DNA of 26,637 bases from contig DATHPP010000039.1 of NCBI GenBank assembly GCA_035483795.1, positions 1-26,637 of the forward strand, written 5' to 3'. The translations under genes were made by a program, and so were the position numbers. Source of the stretch: DASXMX01 sp035483795. Lineage in GTDB: Bacteria; Planctomycetota; Phycisphaerae; Tepidisphaerales; Tepidisphaeraceae. Positions 15,789 through 22,255 of the stretch are shown here, piece by piece; the stretch's first letter is position 1, and the number at the start of each line of letters is the position of its first letter. Below the pieces are notes generated by a model that did not search any database, was not told the DNA's origin, and was given only the letters and a program-made list of their open reading frames with translations.

Positions 15789-17720
15789 CTAGATGATTGG
15801 GCGCTGGCGGGAGGGCGAGGCTCCTGCCGAGCCGCGGGTCCCGCTCAGGAAGCGCTCTGGCACGGCGGGAACCGCGCCCTCCCGTTCCGTCTGGGGCCGT
15901 TCGGGCTCGGGCGGCATTGACGGAAGCGTGAAATGGAAGACAGAGCCGCCCCCGTCGCGGCTGCGAAAATGAATTCGTCCGCCGTGCGCTTCGACGATTT
16001 CCTTGGCGATCGCCAGACCCAGGCCCACGCCCGACGGGCCGTCGGCGCGGGGGATGCGGAAGAATTTCTCGAACACGCGGGGCGCGTGTTGGGGTGGAAT
16101 GCCGACGCCGGTGTCTTCGACGACGAAGGCGACCTGGCCGTCGTGGTTTTCCGCCGCGACGGTCACCGAACCGCCGGCCGGTGTGAATTTCAGCGCGTTG
16201 GAGACCAGGTTGCCCAGCGCGTGACCAATGAACGTCGCATCCACTTCGAGCTGCGGCAAGTCGGGCGCGCAGGTCATTTGAAGCCGCACGCCTTTCTGCT
16301 CGAACGCCGTCTGCATCGGTTCGACTACCGCTCGAAGAATCTCCGACGGCGCGAGCCGGCGGAACTCGAACTGCGCCCGGCCCGATTCGATCCGGCTGAT
16401 GTTCAGCAGGTTCTCGATGATCTGGAACAGCCGCTCGCTTTCCTCGCCGGCTGCCTTCACTAGCGTGCGCTGTCGCGGCGTGAGTTGGCCCACCTTCTCG
16501 CCGGCAAGCAGCGACACCGCCATCCGCAGAGCCGTGAGCGGCGTGCGAAGCTCGTGCGAAACCGTCGACACCAGCCCGCTCTTCAGCTCGTCGGCGTGAC
16601 GCAATTGCGTGACGTCGACCAGGATCACCGCTACGCCGATCGTCTTTCCCTTCGGGTCGAGCATCGGTACGGCGCGGGGAAGCAGGAACTTTTCACGGCC
16701 CTCCTCGAAGAGCTGGATCGCAGCCGTGTATTCCTCCGGCTCAAACGCCTGGCCCGTGGTGGACACCTGCGCGAAAATGGTGCTGAGCCAGCGCAGGCCC
16801 AGTTGGGCGATGCTGGCGCCGGGGGCAATCTTGAAATGCAACTGGGCCGCGGTGTTGGAAATTTCAATTTTCCCGTCCGGGCCGATTACCACGACCGCAT
16901 CGTGCAGGCTGTCGATGGCTAGTTGCGTGGTCTGCTGGGTCCGCAGCAGCCGTTCGCTGTCGAGCTGCTTGAATTCGCGCAGCCGCGATGCCATCGAGTT
17001 GAACGCTTCGGTGAGCCGGCCGACTTCGTCGCGCGAGCGGACGGGCATGTGCAGGTCGAGATTCCCGCTGGCGATCTGGCCGGCGGACAGCGTCAGCGTT
17101 CGCAGCGGCCGCAGGATGGTCGCGCCCACCGTGCCGACCAGCGTCGCCGCGAGCAGAACTCCGATGAAAACCAGGATCAGCAGCGCGCGTTTTACACCCG
17201 CCAGTGTCCGTTTCACCTGCCCGTCCACGGAGACCATGTTCGACATGTTCATGTCCGCGACCTGCTGGGCGACCGATCGCGCGGACTGATATTGCGGAAG
17301 GAGCGTGCTGCGATAAAGGTCGCGGGAGTTTCCATCGGCGGCGTCGAACTGCTGATAGGCGCGCCGGTAATTCTGCCAGAGCGCGTCGAGCCGGCGAGAT
17401 AGTTCCAGCTCGCCGGGAAGCGTGCAATTGGCAAGCTGGAGGTCCAGATTCGACTGAAATTGCCGCATCTGTGCCGCCTCGGCGATCTTTTGCGTGATCT
17501 CGGCATCTCCCCATACGATTCCCTGGGCGCGGGAGTCGAGTGCGTCGAGTGCGTCCTTCATCCGGTCGCAGTAAATGGCGCTGTTGTAGTTCTCGCGAAA
17601 GAAACGCTCGAGCGTATGGCTGTAGCTGTTAAGAACGATGACGCTCAGGAGGCTGACGGCCAGAAGGATGGCGAGCAATCCGCCGAAACCCAGGGCGAGT
17701 TTAGCCCGGAGGCTTGTCAT
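15789..17720 (-). CDS. Membrane sensor histidine kinase (HAMP-PAS-HisKA-HATPase)
   Basis: The 643-residue kinase has a first membrane helix at ~9-31, a helical extracytoplasmic sensor at ~32-178, a second helix at ~179-203 and HAMP at ~203-255. A PAS-like domain follows at ~265-375, then HisKA with the phosphorylated His389 in VSHELRTPLTALR. The HATPase has the N box (HALGNLVSNALKF), G1 (EDTGVGIP) and G2 (GVGLGLAIAKE). All catalytic motifs are intact. The start ATG at 17720 overlaps the upstream regulator by 20 bases and has a purine-rich GGGGGGAAA before it, so the two are translationally coupled partners. The layout resembles KinB/NtrB-type kinases. Its last ~25 residues (SGTRGSAGASPSRQRPII and before) are encoded by a palindromic repeat, so the ancestral end was probably near residue 612. 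The signal is unknown; nitrogen status is a contextual guess. Confidence 0.95.
   Translation of the reverse strand: MTSLRAKLALGFGGLLAILLAVSLLSVIVLNSYSHTLERFFRENYNSAIYCDRMKDALDALDSRAQGIVWGDAEITQKIAEAAQMRQFQSNLDLQLANCTLPGELELSRRLDALWQNYRRAYQQFDAADGNSRDLYRSTLLPQYQSARSVAQQVADMNMSNMVSVDGQVKRTLAGVKRALLILVFIGVLLAATLVGTVGATILRPLRTLTLSAGQIASGNLDLHMPVRSRDEVGRLTEAFNSMASRLREFKQLDSERLLRTQQTTQLAIDSLHDAVVVIGPDGKIEISNTAAQLHFKIAPGASIAQLGLRWLSTIFAQVSTTGQAFEPEEYTAAIQLFEEGREKFLLPRAVPMLDPKGKTIGVAVILVDVTQLRHADELKSGLVSTVSHELRTPLTALRMAVSLLAGEKVGQLTPRQRTLVKAAGEESERLFQIIENLLNISRIESGRAQFEFRRLAPSEILRAVVEPMQTAFEQKGVRLQMTCAPDLPQLEVDATFIGHALGNLVSNALKFTPAGGSVTVAAENHDGQVAFVVEDTGVGIPPQHAPRVFEKFFRIPRADGPSGVGLGLAIAKEIVEAHGGRIHFRSRDGGGSVFHFTLPSMPPEPERPQTEREGAVPAVPERFLSGTRGSAGASPSRQRPII
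15806..15884. repeat. GC-rich palindromic repeat, copy B, inside the kinase 3' end
   Basis: The arm at 15806-15834 contains GGGAGGGCGAGGCTCCTGCC. An inverted, diverged arm lies at 15863-15884 (about 19 of 22 positions pair). On the minus strand it encodes the end of the kinase including GSAGASPS. Confidence 0.85.
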
Positions 17721-19170
17721 TGCCGTTTCCCCCCGCGGCGGCCATCGCCGCCACGTCCGCGGGCGGCAACGAGACCTTGGCCCGTTTCATCCACCGCACC
17801 ATTGTACTGATCCCGATCCCCAATACCGCCGCCGCCCCTTTGATCGACCCGGTCGAATCCAGCACCCGCTGAATGTGAAGGTCTTCGATCGTATCCAGCG
17901 GCACCAGGTCGCCGATCCCGTAATGGGTCGCACCCGACAGAAGGTTGGGAGGAAAATGGCGCACGCCGATCTCATCCGTCTGGCACAGAATCACTGCACG
18001 CTCGATCAGGTTGCGCAGCTCCCGTGTGTTGCCGGGCCAGGGATATTTCCGCAGCGCGTTGAGCGCCTCGGTCGTGAACCCGCCGATCGAGCGATGATTC
18101 TCCCGGCTGAAGTAGGCCAGGTAACGTTTGGCCAGCATGCGGATGTCCTCCGGCCGGTTTCGCAGCGGCGGAAGCTCGATGCGCACGACGTCGAGCATCA
18201 GCAGCAGCTCTGGCCGCAGCCGCTTTCGTTTCACTGCATCATCGGGATCCTGGGACGTGGCGCCGACGACGCGCACGTCGGCCGTTCGCGGCTTGAAATC
18301 CTCGTAGCGTTCGTATTCCTTGTCGGTGAGAAGACGCAGCAGTTTGGGTTGAAGACTGGGTGGCGTCTGGGCGACATCGTGCAGCACCACGGTTCCACCC
18401 TTGCACAGCTCAACGCGCCCGGGCACATCAACCGGTGGACAAACGTCGCGCCGGGTCAGGCCGAACAACTCTGCGTCCAGCTCGTCGGCGGTGGCGATGT
18501 CGCAGGAAACCGACGCGAACGGCGCATGTGCCCGCGGGCTCCAGGCGTGTATCGCCCGTGCCAGCCGGCTTTTCCCGGTCCCAATCTCACCGTAGATCAA
18601 GGCGGTGGCATTGCTCGGCGCCACCTGCCGAGCCAGCTCGATCGCCTTGCGCATCTGGGCGTTTTCGGTCGGGAGATTGGCTTCGGGGTCCATCGCCCCC
18701 AGCGCCGCCTGGAGCGAATCGACCTTCATTTCGAGCCGCCGTCGCTCGGCGACCTTCTGCGTTACCAACTGTACCTGTGCCGGTGTGAACGGCTTGGGCA
18801 GGTAATCCGTCGCCCCCAGTTTCATCGCGCGCACGGCCGTGGCCACCGATGCATAGGCGGTGATGACGACGATCTTGGTCCAGGGGTAATCGTTCAGCAG
18901 ACTGCTGATGTAATCCAGGCCGTTGTGGACCCCCAGGCGAACGTCGAGGAAGACCAGGTCGAAGACCTGTCGCGAGATCTGCTCGAGGGCCTCCTCGATG
19001 CCAGCGCAGGTGACGGCGGTATGGCCGTCGGCTTCGAGGCACATCGCGAGCGTAACGCGAATGTTCTCCTCATCGTCCACAACCAGGATGCGGAGCGCAA
19101 CCTCTCCAGGATGTGCCTCAGCCATCGCAGCGCTGATCCTCGGACGCGCGGTTTGGGTCGATCGTTCCAT
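17701..19170 (-). CDS. NtrC-family response regulator lacking the GAFTGA sigma-54 contact loop
   Basis: The 489-residue protein has a receiver domain with Asp33/Asp34, phospho-acceptor Asp76 (VFLDVRLG), Thr104 and Lys126. An AAA+ domain (~165-390) has Walker A YGEIGTGKS (193-201). A Fis-type helix-turn-helix (GSIKGAAAVLGIGISTMVRW) lies at the end. After ELFG (235-238), where activators read GHEKGAFTGA, this protein has LTRRDVCPPVDVPGR. Walker B reads VVLHDV instead of LFLDEI. The arginine-finger region (RLRPELLLML) and WPGNTRELRN are kept. Known NtrC relatives without GAFTGA (TyrR, Rhodobacter capsulatus NtrC) act with the housekeeping sigma factor, so a similar mode is inferred. The start may instead be ATG 19125, which has GAGGATC upstream. 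It overlaps its partner kinase by 20 bases. Confidence 0.93.
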   Translation of the reverse strand: MERSTQTARPRISAAMAEAHPGEVALRILVVDDEENIRVTLAMCLEADGHTAVTCAGIEEALEQISRQVFDLVFLDVRLGVHNGLDYISSLLNDYPWTKIVVITAYASVATAVRAMKLGATDYLPKPFTPAQVQLVTQKVAERRRLEMKVDSLQAALGAMDPEANLPTENAQMRKAIELARQVAPSNATALIYGEIGTGKSRLARAIHAWSPRAHAPFASVSCDIATADELDAELFGLTRRDVCPPVDVPGRVELCKGGTVVLHDVAQTPPSLQPKLLRLLTDKEYERYEDFKPRTADVRVVGATSQDPDDAVKRKRLRPELLLMLDVVRIELPPLRNRPEDIRMLAKRYLAYFSRENHRSIGGFTTEALNALRKYPWPGNTRELRNLIERAVILCQTDEIGVRHFPPNLLSGATHYGIGDLVPLDTIEDLHIQRVLDSTGSIKGAAAVLGIGISTMVRWMKRAKVSLPPADVAAMAAAGGNGNDKPPG

Positions 19171-19798
19171 CGAGTGCGCAGAAGCACTTCGAACAAAGCA
19201 GCTTGCATGCCAGAACCGGCCCGGACGTTGAAAACGGTATGATTACTGTCACCAGTAACGCGAAAACCCGATCATTGTCGCACGGGGGGGCCACCGGCCG
19301 CACGACTCTGAAAACGATCGCAGCTGCCAGTCGACCGGACCAGTGCCCACAAATCAGGCGGCGCTCCAGTCGGCGGTTTCCCGTCGCCCGATCTGTAGGC
19401 AATACCGAATCCCAATCCCCCGCCGGGGGAAGCAGTCAAAATGAACGTCGCACCTCGCGACGGACGCCGTGCCAGAGCCACCGGGAGAATCTCGCGACCT
19501 GAGATGGCCGGGCTCACGACCCGGCGCCGGTCGAACGGATCAGAGCCTTGCCCGTCCCGACGAGAGTTTGACTCTGCCCACAAAGCGCGCGGTCAACCAC
19601 ATTTTCCAAGAATCGCCATCGAAGATTGCTCGGCTTTCAATTCGGCACAACCTTTGTAATGAGGCCGGTAATCAAGCTCTCTGACCTTGACCACGCCAGT
19701 GGCAAGGCAGGCGACAAGTCGGCGGCACCTCGGCCGGGTTGCGTAACCCGGAGCGGAAGATGGTCTGCGCTCGCCTGCGAGCAATGCAAGGAGACACA
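19171..19798. other. Divergent intergenic region between the regulator and amtB
   Basis: These 628 bases separate the regulator (minus) from amtB (plus). They contain an inverted repeat TTACTG-TCAC-CAGTAA at 19243-19258, about 75 bases upstream of the regulator, which could be an operator. A GCCGGG/CCCGGC hairpin lies near 19507-19525, and a candidate sigma-54 promoter at 19643-19658. The open frames inside are short, overlap each other in several frames and show no recognisable protein. Confidence 0.55.
19643..19658 (+). promoter_or_regulatory. Candidate sigma-54 (-24/-12) promoter for amtB
   Basis: CGGCACAACCTTTGTA matches the TGGCACG-N4-TTGCA consensus with exact spacing and three substitutions (T to C, G to A, C to T). 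The GG of -24 is intact, while the GC of -12 is GT. Transcription would begin near 19669, about 130 bases upstream of the amtB start. Nitrogen control of amtB by sigma-54 is common, but a match with an altered -12 can occur by chance in GC-rich DNA. Confidence 0.35.
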
Positions 19799-21601
19799 AT
19801 GGCGCAATCGGCACGTGTCCGATCGACACGAAAGAGTCGGTCGGCGGACCTGGCCTCCACGGGGAGGCTATCGTTTTCCCAGAAGCTCACGCGGCTTCGC
19901 CTGCGGATGAAAGACCCCCAGTGGCGACGCTACGCCAAACTCGTCATCGCAGGGAAGCTGCTGGGACTCGCCGCACTGGTCGTGGTGATCGTCCTGATCA
20001 ACGTCGTGCCCAGCCTCTTGTCCGGCTCGGCGCACGCCCAAACGACGGCGCCGGCCACGACGCAGGCGGCGGCAACGCCCGTCATGCCCGCCGATCTGAG
20101 CGATTTCACCAAAAACCCCGTCATCAACCCGATCAACACCGTCTGGACGCTGGTCGCGGCGTTCCTCGTGTTCGCCATGCAGGCCGGCTTCACCATGCTC
20201 GAAGCGGGGTTCTGCCGATCCCGCGAAACCGTCAACGTGCTCGTCGAGTGCGTCTTCGACACCTGTTTGTGCGGCTTCCTCTATTACACGTGGGGCTACG
20301 CATTCATGTTCGGCGCCGGCAACGGCTTCATCGGCTGGCACGATCCCAATGATCCGAACGTGAGTTGGCTTTTCCTCAAGGGGATTACCGCCACGACGAC
20401 CTACGCCACCACCGGCGTTCCCGTCCTGGCCCACTGGGTCTTCCAGTTCGCCTTTGCCGACTGCGCCTCGACCATCTGCTCCGGCACCATGATCGGCCGC
20501 ACCGGATTCATTGGCGACATCCTCTACTCCATCTGCGTCTCAGGATTCATTTATCCGATCATCGGCCACTGGGCCTGGGGTCCGGATGGGTTCCTGGCGA
20601 CGATGGGCAGTGCGGCCGATCCGGCCACCGGCTATTGGCACTTCCTGCCGAGCTTCGGCATGAACTTCCATGACTTTGCCGGATCAACTGTGGTCCACTC
20701 GATCGGCGGATGGATCGCACTGGCCGGCGGCATCATGCTTGGGCCCAGGCTTGGACGAAAATTTAAGCGCGACGGGGGCGCGCCCATGCTCCCTCACGAC
20801 CTGGTCATGGGCGTGATCGGTGGCTTCCTCCTGTGGTTCGGCTGGTACGGCTTCAACCCCGGATCGTCGCTGTCCGCGATGGACTTCGGCGGGATCGGCC
20901 GCATCGCCGCCAACACCACGCTCGCCGCCTGCACCGGCGGCCTCGCCGCAGAGTTCCTTATCTACATGCGGACCAAGAAATGGGACGCGGGCGCCATCAC
21001 CAACGGCTTCCTGGCCGGCTTGGTCGCCATCACCTGTCCGTGCTACTGGGTCAGTCCGACCGGTGCATGCGCCTTGGGCGCGGTTGCGGGTGTAGTCGTC
21101 ATCCTGGGTATCGATCTGCTGGAATTCGTCCGGATCGACGATCCGATCGGCGCCTGGCCCGTGCATGGCCTGTGCGGCATCTGGGGCACGCTCTCGCTGG
21201 GCTTGTTCGCGTGCGGTCAATATTCGGCCGCCGGCAGCAGCCCGACGGGGATCCCCTCAATCGACGCCAACAATCCCGCACTGACTGGCCTGTTCTACGG
21301 CGGCGGCACCAAGGTGCTGCTGGCGCAGTGCATCGGCAGCTTCACGATCTGCGCCGCGACGTTCGCTATCGCCATGCTCGTCTTCATCGTGCTCAACATG
21401 ATGGGACTGCTTCGTATCTCCAAGGAGGGCGAAGTCGAAGGCATGGACCTGCACGAGCACGGCATGCCGGCTTATCCCGAGTACGTCGTCGCCCCCTGGG
21501 CGGCGCCGGCGGGTGTGCCTTCCGACTCGGTCAACGCCGCCGGGTCAGCACATCGCCCCAGTCCCGCGTCGCACGCGATGGCGGGCAGCGGCGTGTCGTA
21601 A
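19799..21601 (+). CDS. amtB: Ammonium transporter AmtB with long N-terminal extension
   Basis: The start at ATG 19799 is chosen because AAGGAG lies just upstream; the frame is open further back. The 600-residue protein has the Amt channel signatures QAGFTMLEAGFCRSRE (128-142), HDFAGSTVVHSIGGW with Asp292 and pore His300, PVHGLCGIWG with the second pore His456, and the C-terminal switch region RISKEGEVEGMDLHEHGMPA. It should conduct ammonium across the inner membrane as a trimer. Residues 1-100 are unusual: ~47 charged residues, then a hydrophobic segment (48-75), an SGSAHAQ site that resembles a signal-peptidase cut, and a Thr/Ala-rich linker. Long signal peptides occur in some Amt proteins. 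The P-II gene lies downstream behind a hairpin, the classic amtB-glnK pair in which P-II blocks the channel when nitrogen is plentiful. Confidence 0.97.
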   Translation: MAQSARVRSTRKSRSADLASTGRLSFSQKLTRLRLRMKDPQWRRYAKLVIAGKLLGLAALVVVIVLINVVPSLLSGSAHAQTTAPATTQAAATPVMPADLSDFTKNPVINPINTVWTLVAAFLVFAMQAGFTMLEAGFCRSRETVNVLVECVFDTCLCGFLYYTWGYAFMFGAGNGFIGWHDPNDPNVSWLFLKGITATTTYATTGVPVLAHWVFQFAFADCASTICSGTMIGRTGFIGDILYSICVSGFIYPIIGHWAWGPDGFLATMGSAADPATGYWHFLPSFGMNFHDFAGSTVVHSIGGWIALAGGIMLGPRLGRKFKRDGGAPMLPHDLVMGVIGGFLLWFGWYGFNPGSSLSAMDFGGIGRIAANTTLAACTGGLAAEFLIYMRTKKWDAGAITNGFLAGLVAITCPCYWVSPTGACALGAVAGVVVILGIDLLEFVRIDDPIGAWPVHGLCGIWGTLSLGLFACGQYSAAGSSPTGIPSIDANNPALTGLFYGGGTKVLLAQCIGSFTICAATFAIAMLVFIVLNMMGLLRISKEGEVEGMDLHEHGMPAYPEYVVAPWAAPAGVPSDSVNAAGSAHRPSPASHAMAGSGVS

Positions 21602-21648
21602 ACCTCGATCGGCAGCAGCGGCAAGCTGATGCCATGAGCTTCCTGCAC

Positions 21649-21700
21649 GGCCCGATCGGTGGAGCGTCCTTTCCGCCGTTCCACCGATCGGGCCTTTTTC
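21649..21700 (+). terminator. Strong hairpin with T-run between amtB and glnK
   Basis: GGCCCGATCGGTGGA (21649-21663) pairs perfectly with TCCACCGATCGGGCC (21680-21694). Three further pairs, one of them G-U, extend it to 18 bp around a 10-base loop. CTTTTTC follows directly. It is a textbook intrinsic terminator placed only 16 bases before the glnK start, so it either ends the amtB transcript or works as an attenuator that sets the amtB:glnK ratio. Confidence 0.9.
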
Positions 21701-21715
21701 TGGAGTCATTCAAAC

Positions 21716-22066
21716 ATGAAATATGTCATCGCAATCATTCGCCCCGACAAGCTTGAAGCGGTTCAGGCGGCGCTGGATGAACATGAAGTCCATTTGCAGA
21801 CCGTTTCCAACGTCTTCGGTTGTGGCAGCCAGCGCGGTTACAACGAGACCTTCCGCGGCGGGAAAATCCCGGTTCGGCTGCTTCCCAAAGTGAAGCTCGA
21901 AATCGCCGTCAACGAGAACTTCGTCGAACGGACGGTCGAAGCGATCATGAACGCCGCCCGATCCGAGCCCGGTCGCATCGGCGACGGAAAGATATTCGTT
22001 TTTTCGCTGGAAGACTGCTACCGCATTCGCACCGGCGAAGAGGGAAGCGTCGCCATCGGGCCGTGA
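21716..22066 (+). CDS. glnK: P-II nitrogen regulatory protein, Tyr51 replaced by Ile
   Basis: The start ATG at 21716 has GGAG about 10 bases upstream and gives MKYVIAIIRPDKLEAV. The 116-residue protein aligns without gaps to E. coli GlnB over residues 1-60. It keeps Gln39, Gly41, Arg47, Lys58, the ATP-binding GRIGDGKIFV and the C-terminal RIRTGE. P-II trimers bind ATP, ADP and 2-oxoglutarate, and signal nitrogen status to AmtB and other targets. In the T-loop, Tyr46 is Phe and the uridylylated Tyr51 is Ile (FRGGKIPVRLLPKVK), so GlnD-type uridylylation at that place is impossible; a two-residue insertion (SEPG) precedes the ATP motif. Its position next to amtB supports the GlnK assignment. Confidence 0.96.
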   Translation: MKYVIAIIRPDKLEAVQAALDEHEVHLQTVSNVFGCGSQRGYNETFRGGKIPVRLLPKVKLEIAVNENFVERTVEAIMNAARSEPGRIGDGKIFVFSLEDCYRIRTGEEGSVAIGP

Positions 22067-22084
22067 GCGGGGGGTCTCCTTACC

Positions 22085-22138
22085 CCCTCTCCCTCCGGCC
22101 TTCGGCTCTGAGGCTCAGGTTCGAAGGGTGAGGGGAAA
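22085..22138. repeat. Imperfect inverted repeat CCCCTCTCCCT / AGGGTGAGGGG
   Basis: Two 11-base arms differing at one position flank a GC-rich spacer (CCGGCCTTCGGCTCTGAGG and following) just after glnK. It resembles the intergenic CTCCC-type palindromes common in planctomycete-like genomes; its role is unknown. Confidence 0.5.
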
Positions 22139-22172
22139 TTGGAGGCGGCTTTCCCAAACTGCTCTAACTAAA

Positions 22173-22206
22173 GCCCCGGTCAAACCGCTGCCCGGGGCAC
22201 CTTTTT
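22173..22206 (+). terminator. Intrinsic terminator after glnK
   Basis: GCCCCGG (22173-22179) pairs with CCGGGGC (22192-22198) across a 12-base loop and is followed by ACCTTTTTC. It lies about 110 bases after the glnK stop and 50 bases before the permease gene, separating the two transcripts. Confidence 0.75.
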
Positions 22207-22255
22207 CAATGAAATTGGCTGACTCGATCGCAACTGATTAAGCTACCCCAATCCA

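Noticed and set aside
15197..15884. Transposon bracketed by the two GC-rich palindromes around the lipoprotein gene
   Set aside because: There is no transposase and no target-site duplication, and the two copies are palindromes with diverged spacers rather than terminal repeats of one element.
17638..19242. 534-codon plus-strand open frame opposite the regulator
   Set aside because: It lies antisense to a gene with clear receiver, AAA+ and DNA-binding motifs. Long antisense frames are normal in GC-rich DNA.
22085..22138. tRNA-like GGTTCGA segment after glnK
   Set aside because: Only the T-arm-like heptamer is present; no acceptor stem or anticodon arm can be drawn around it.
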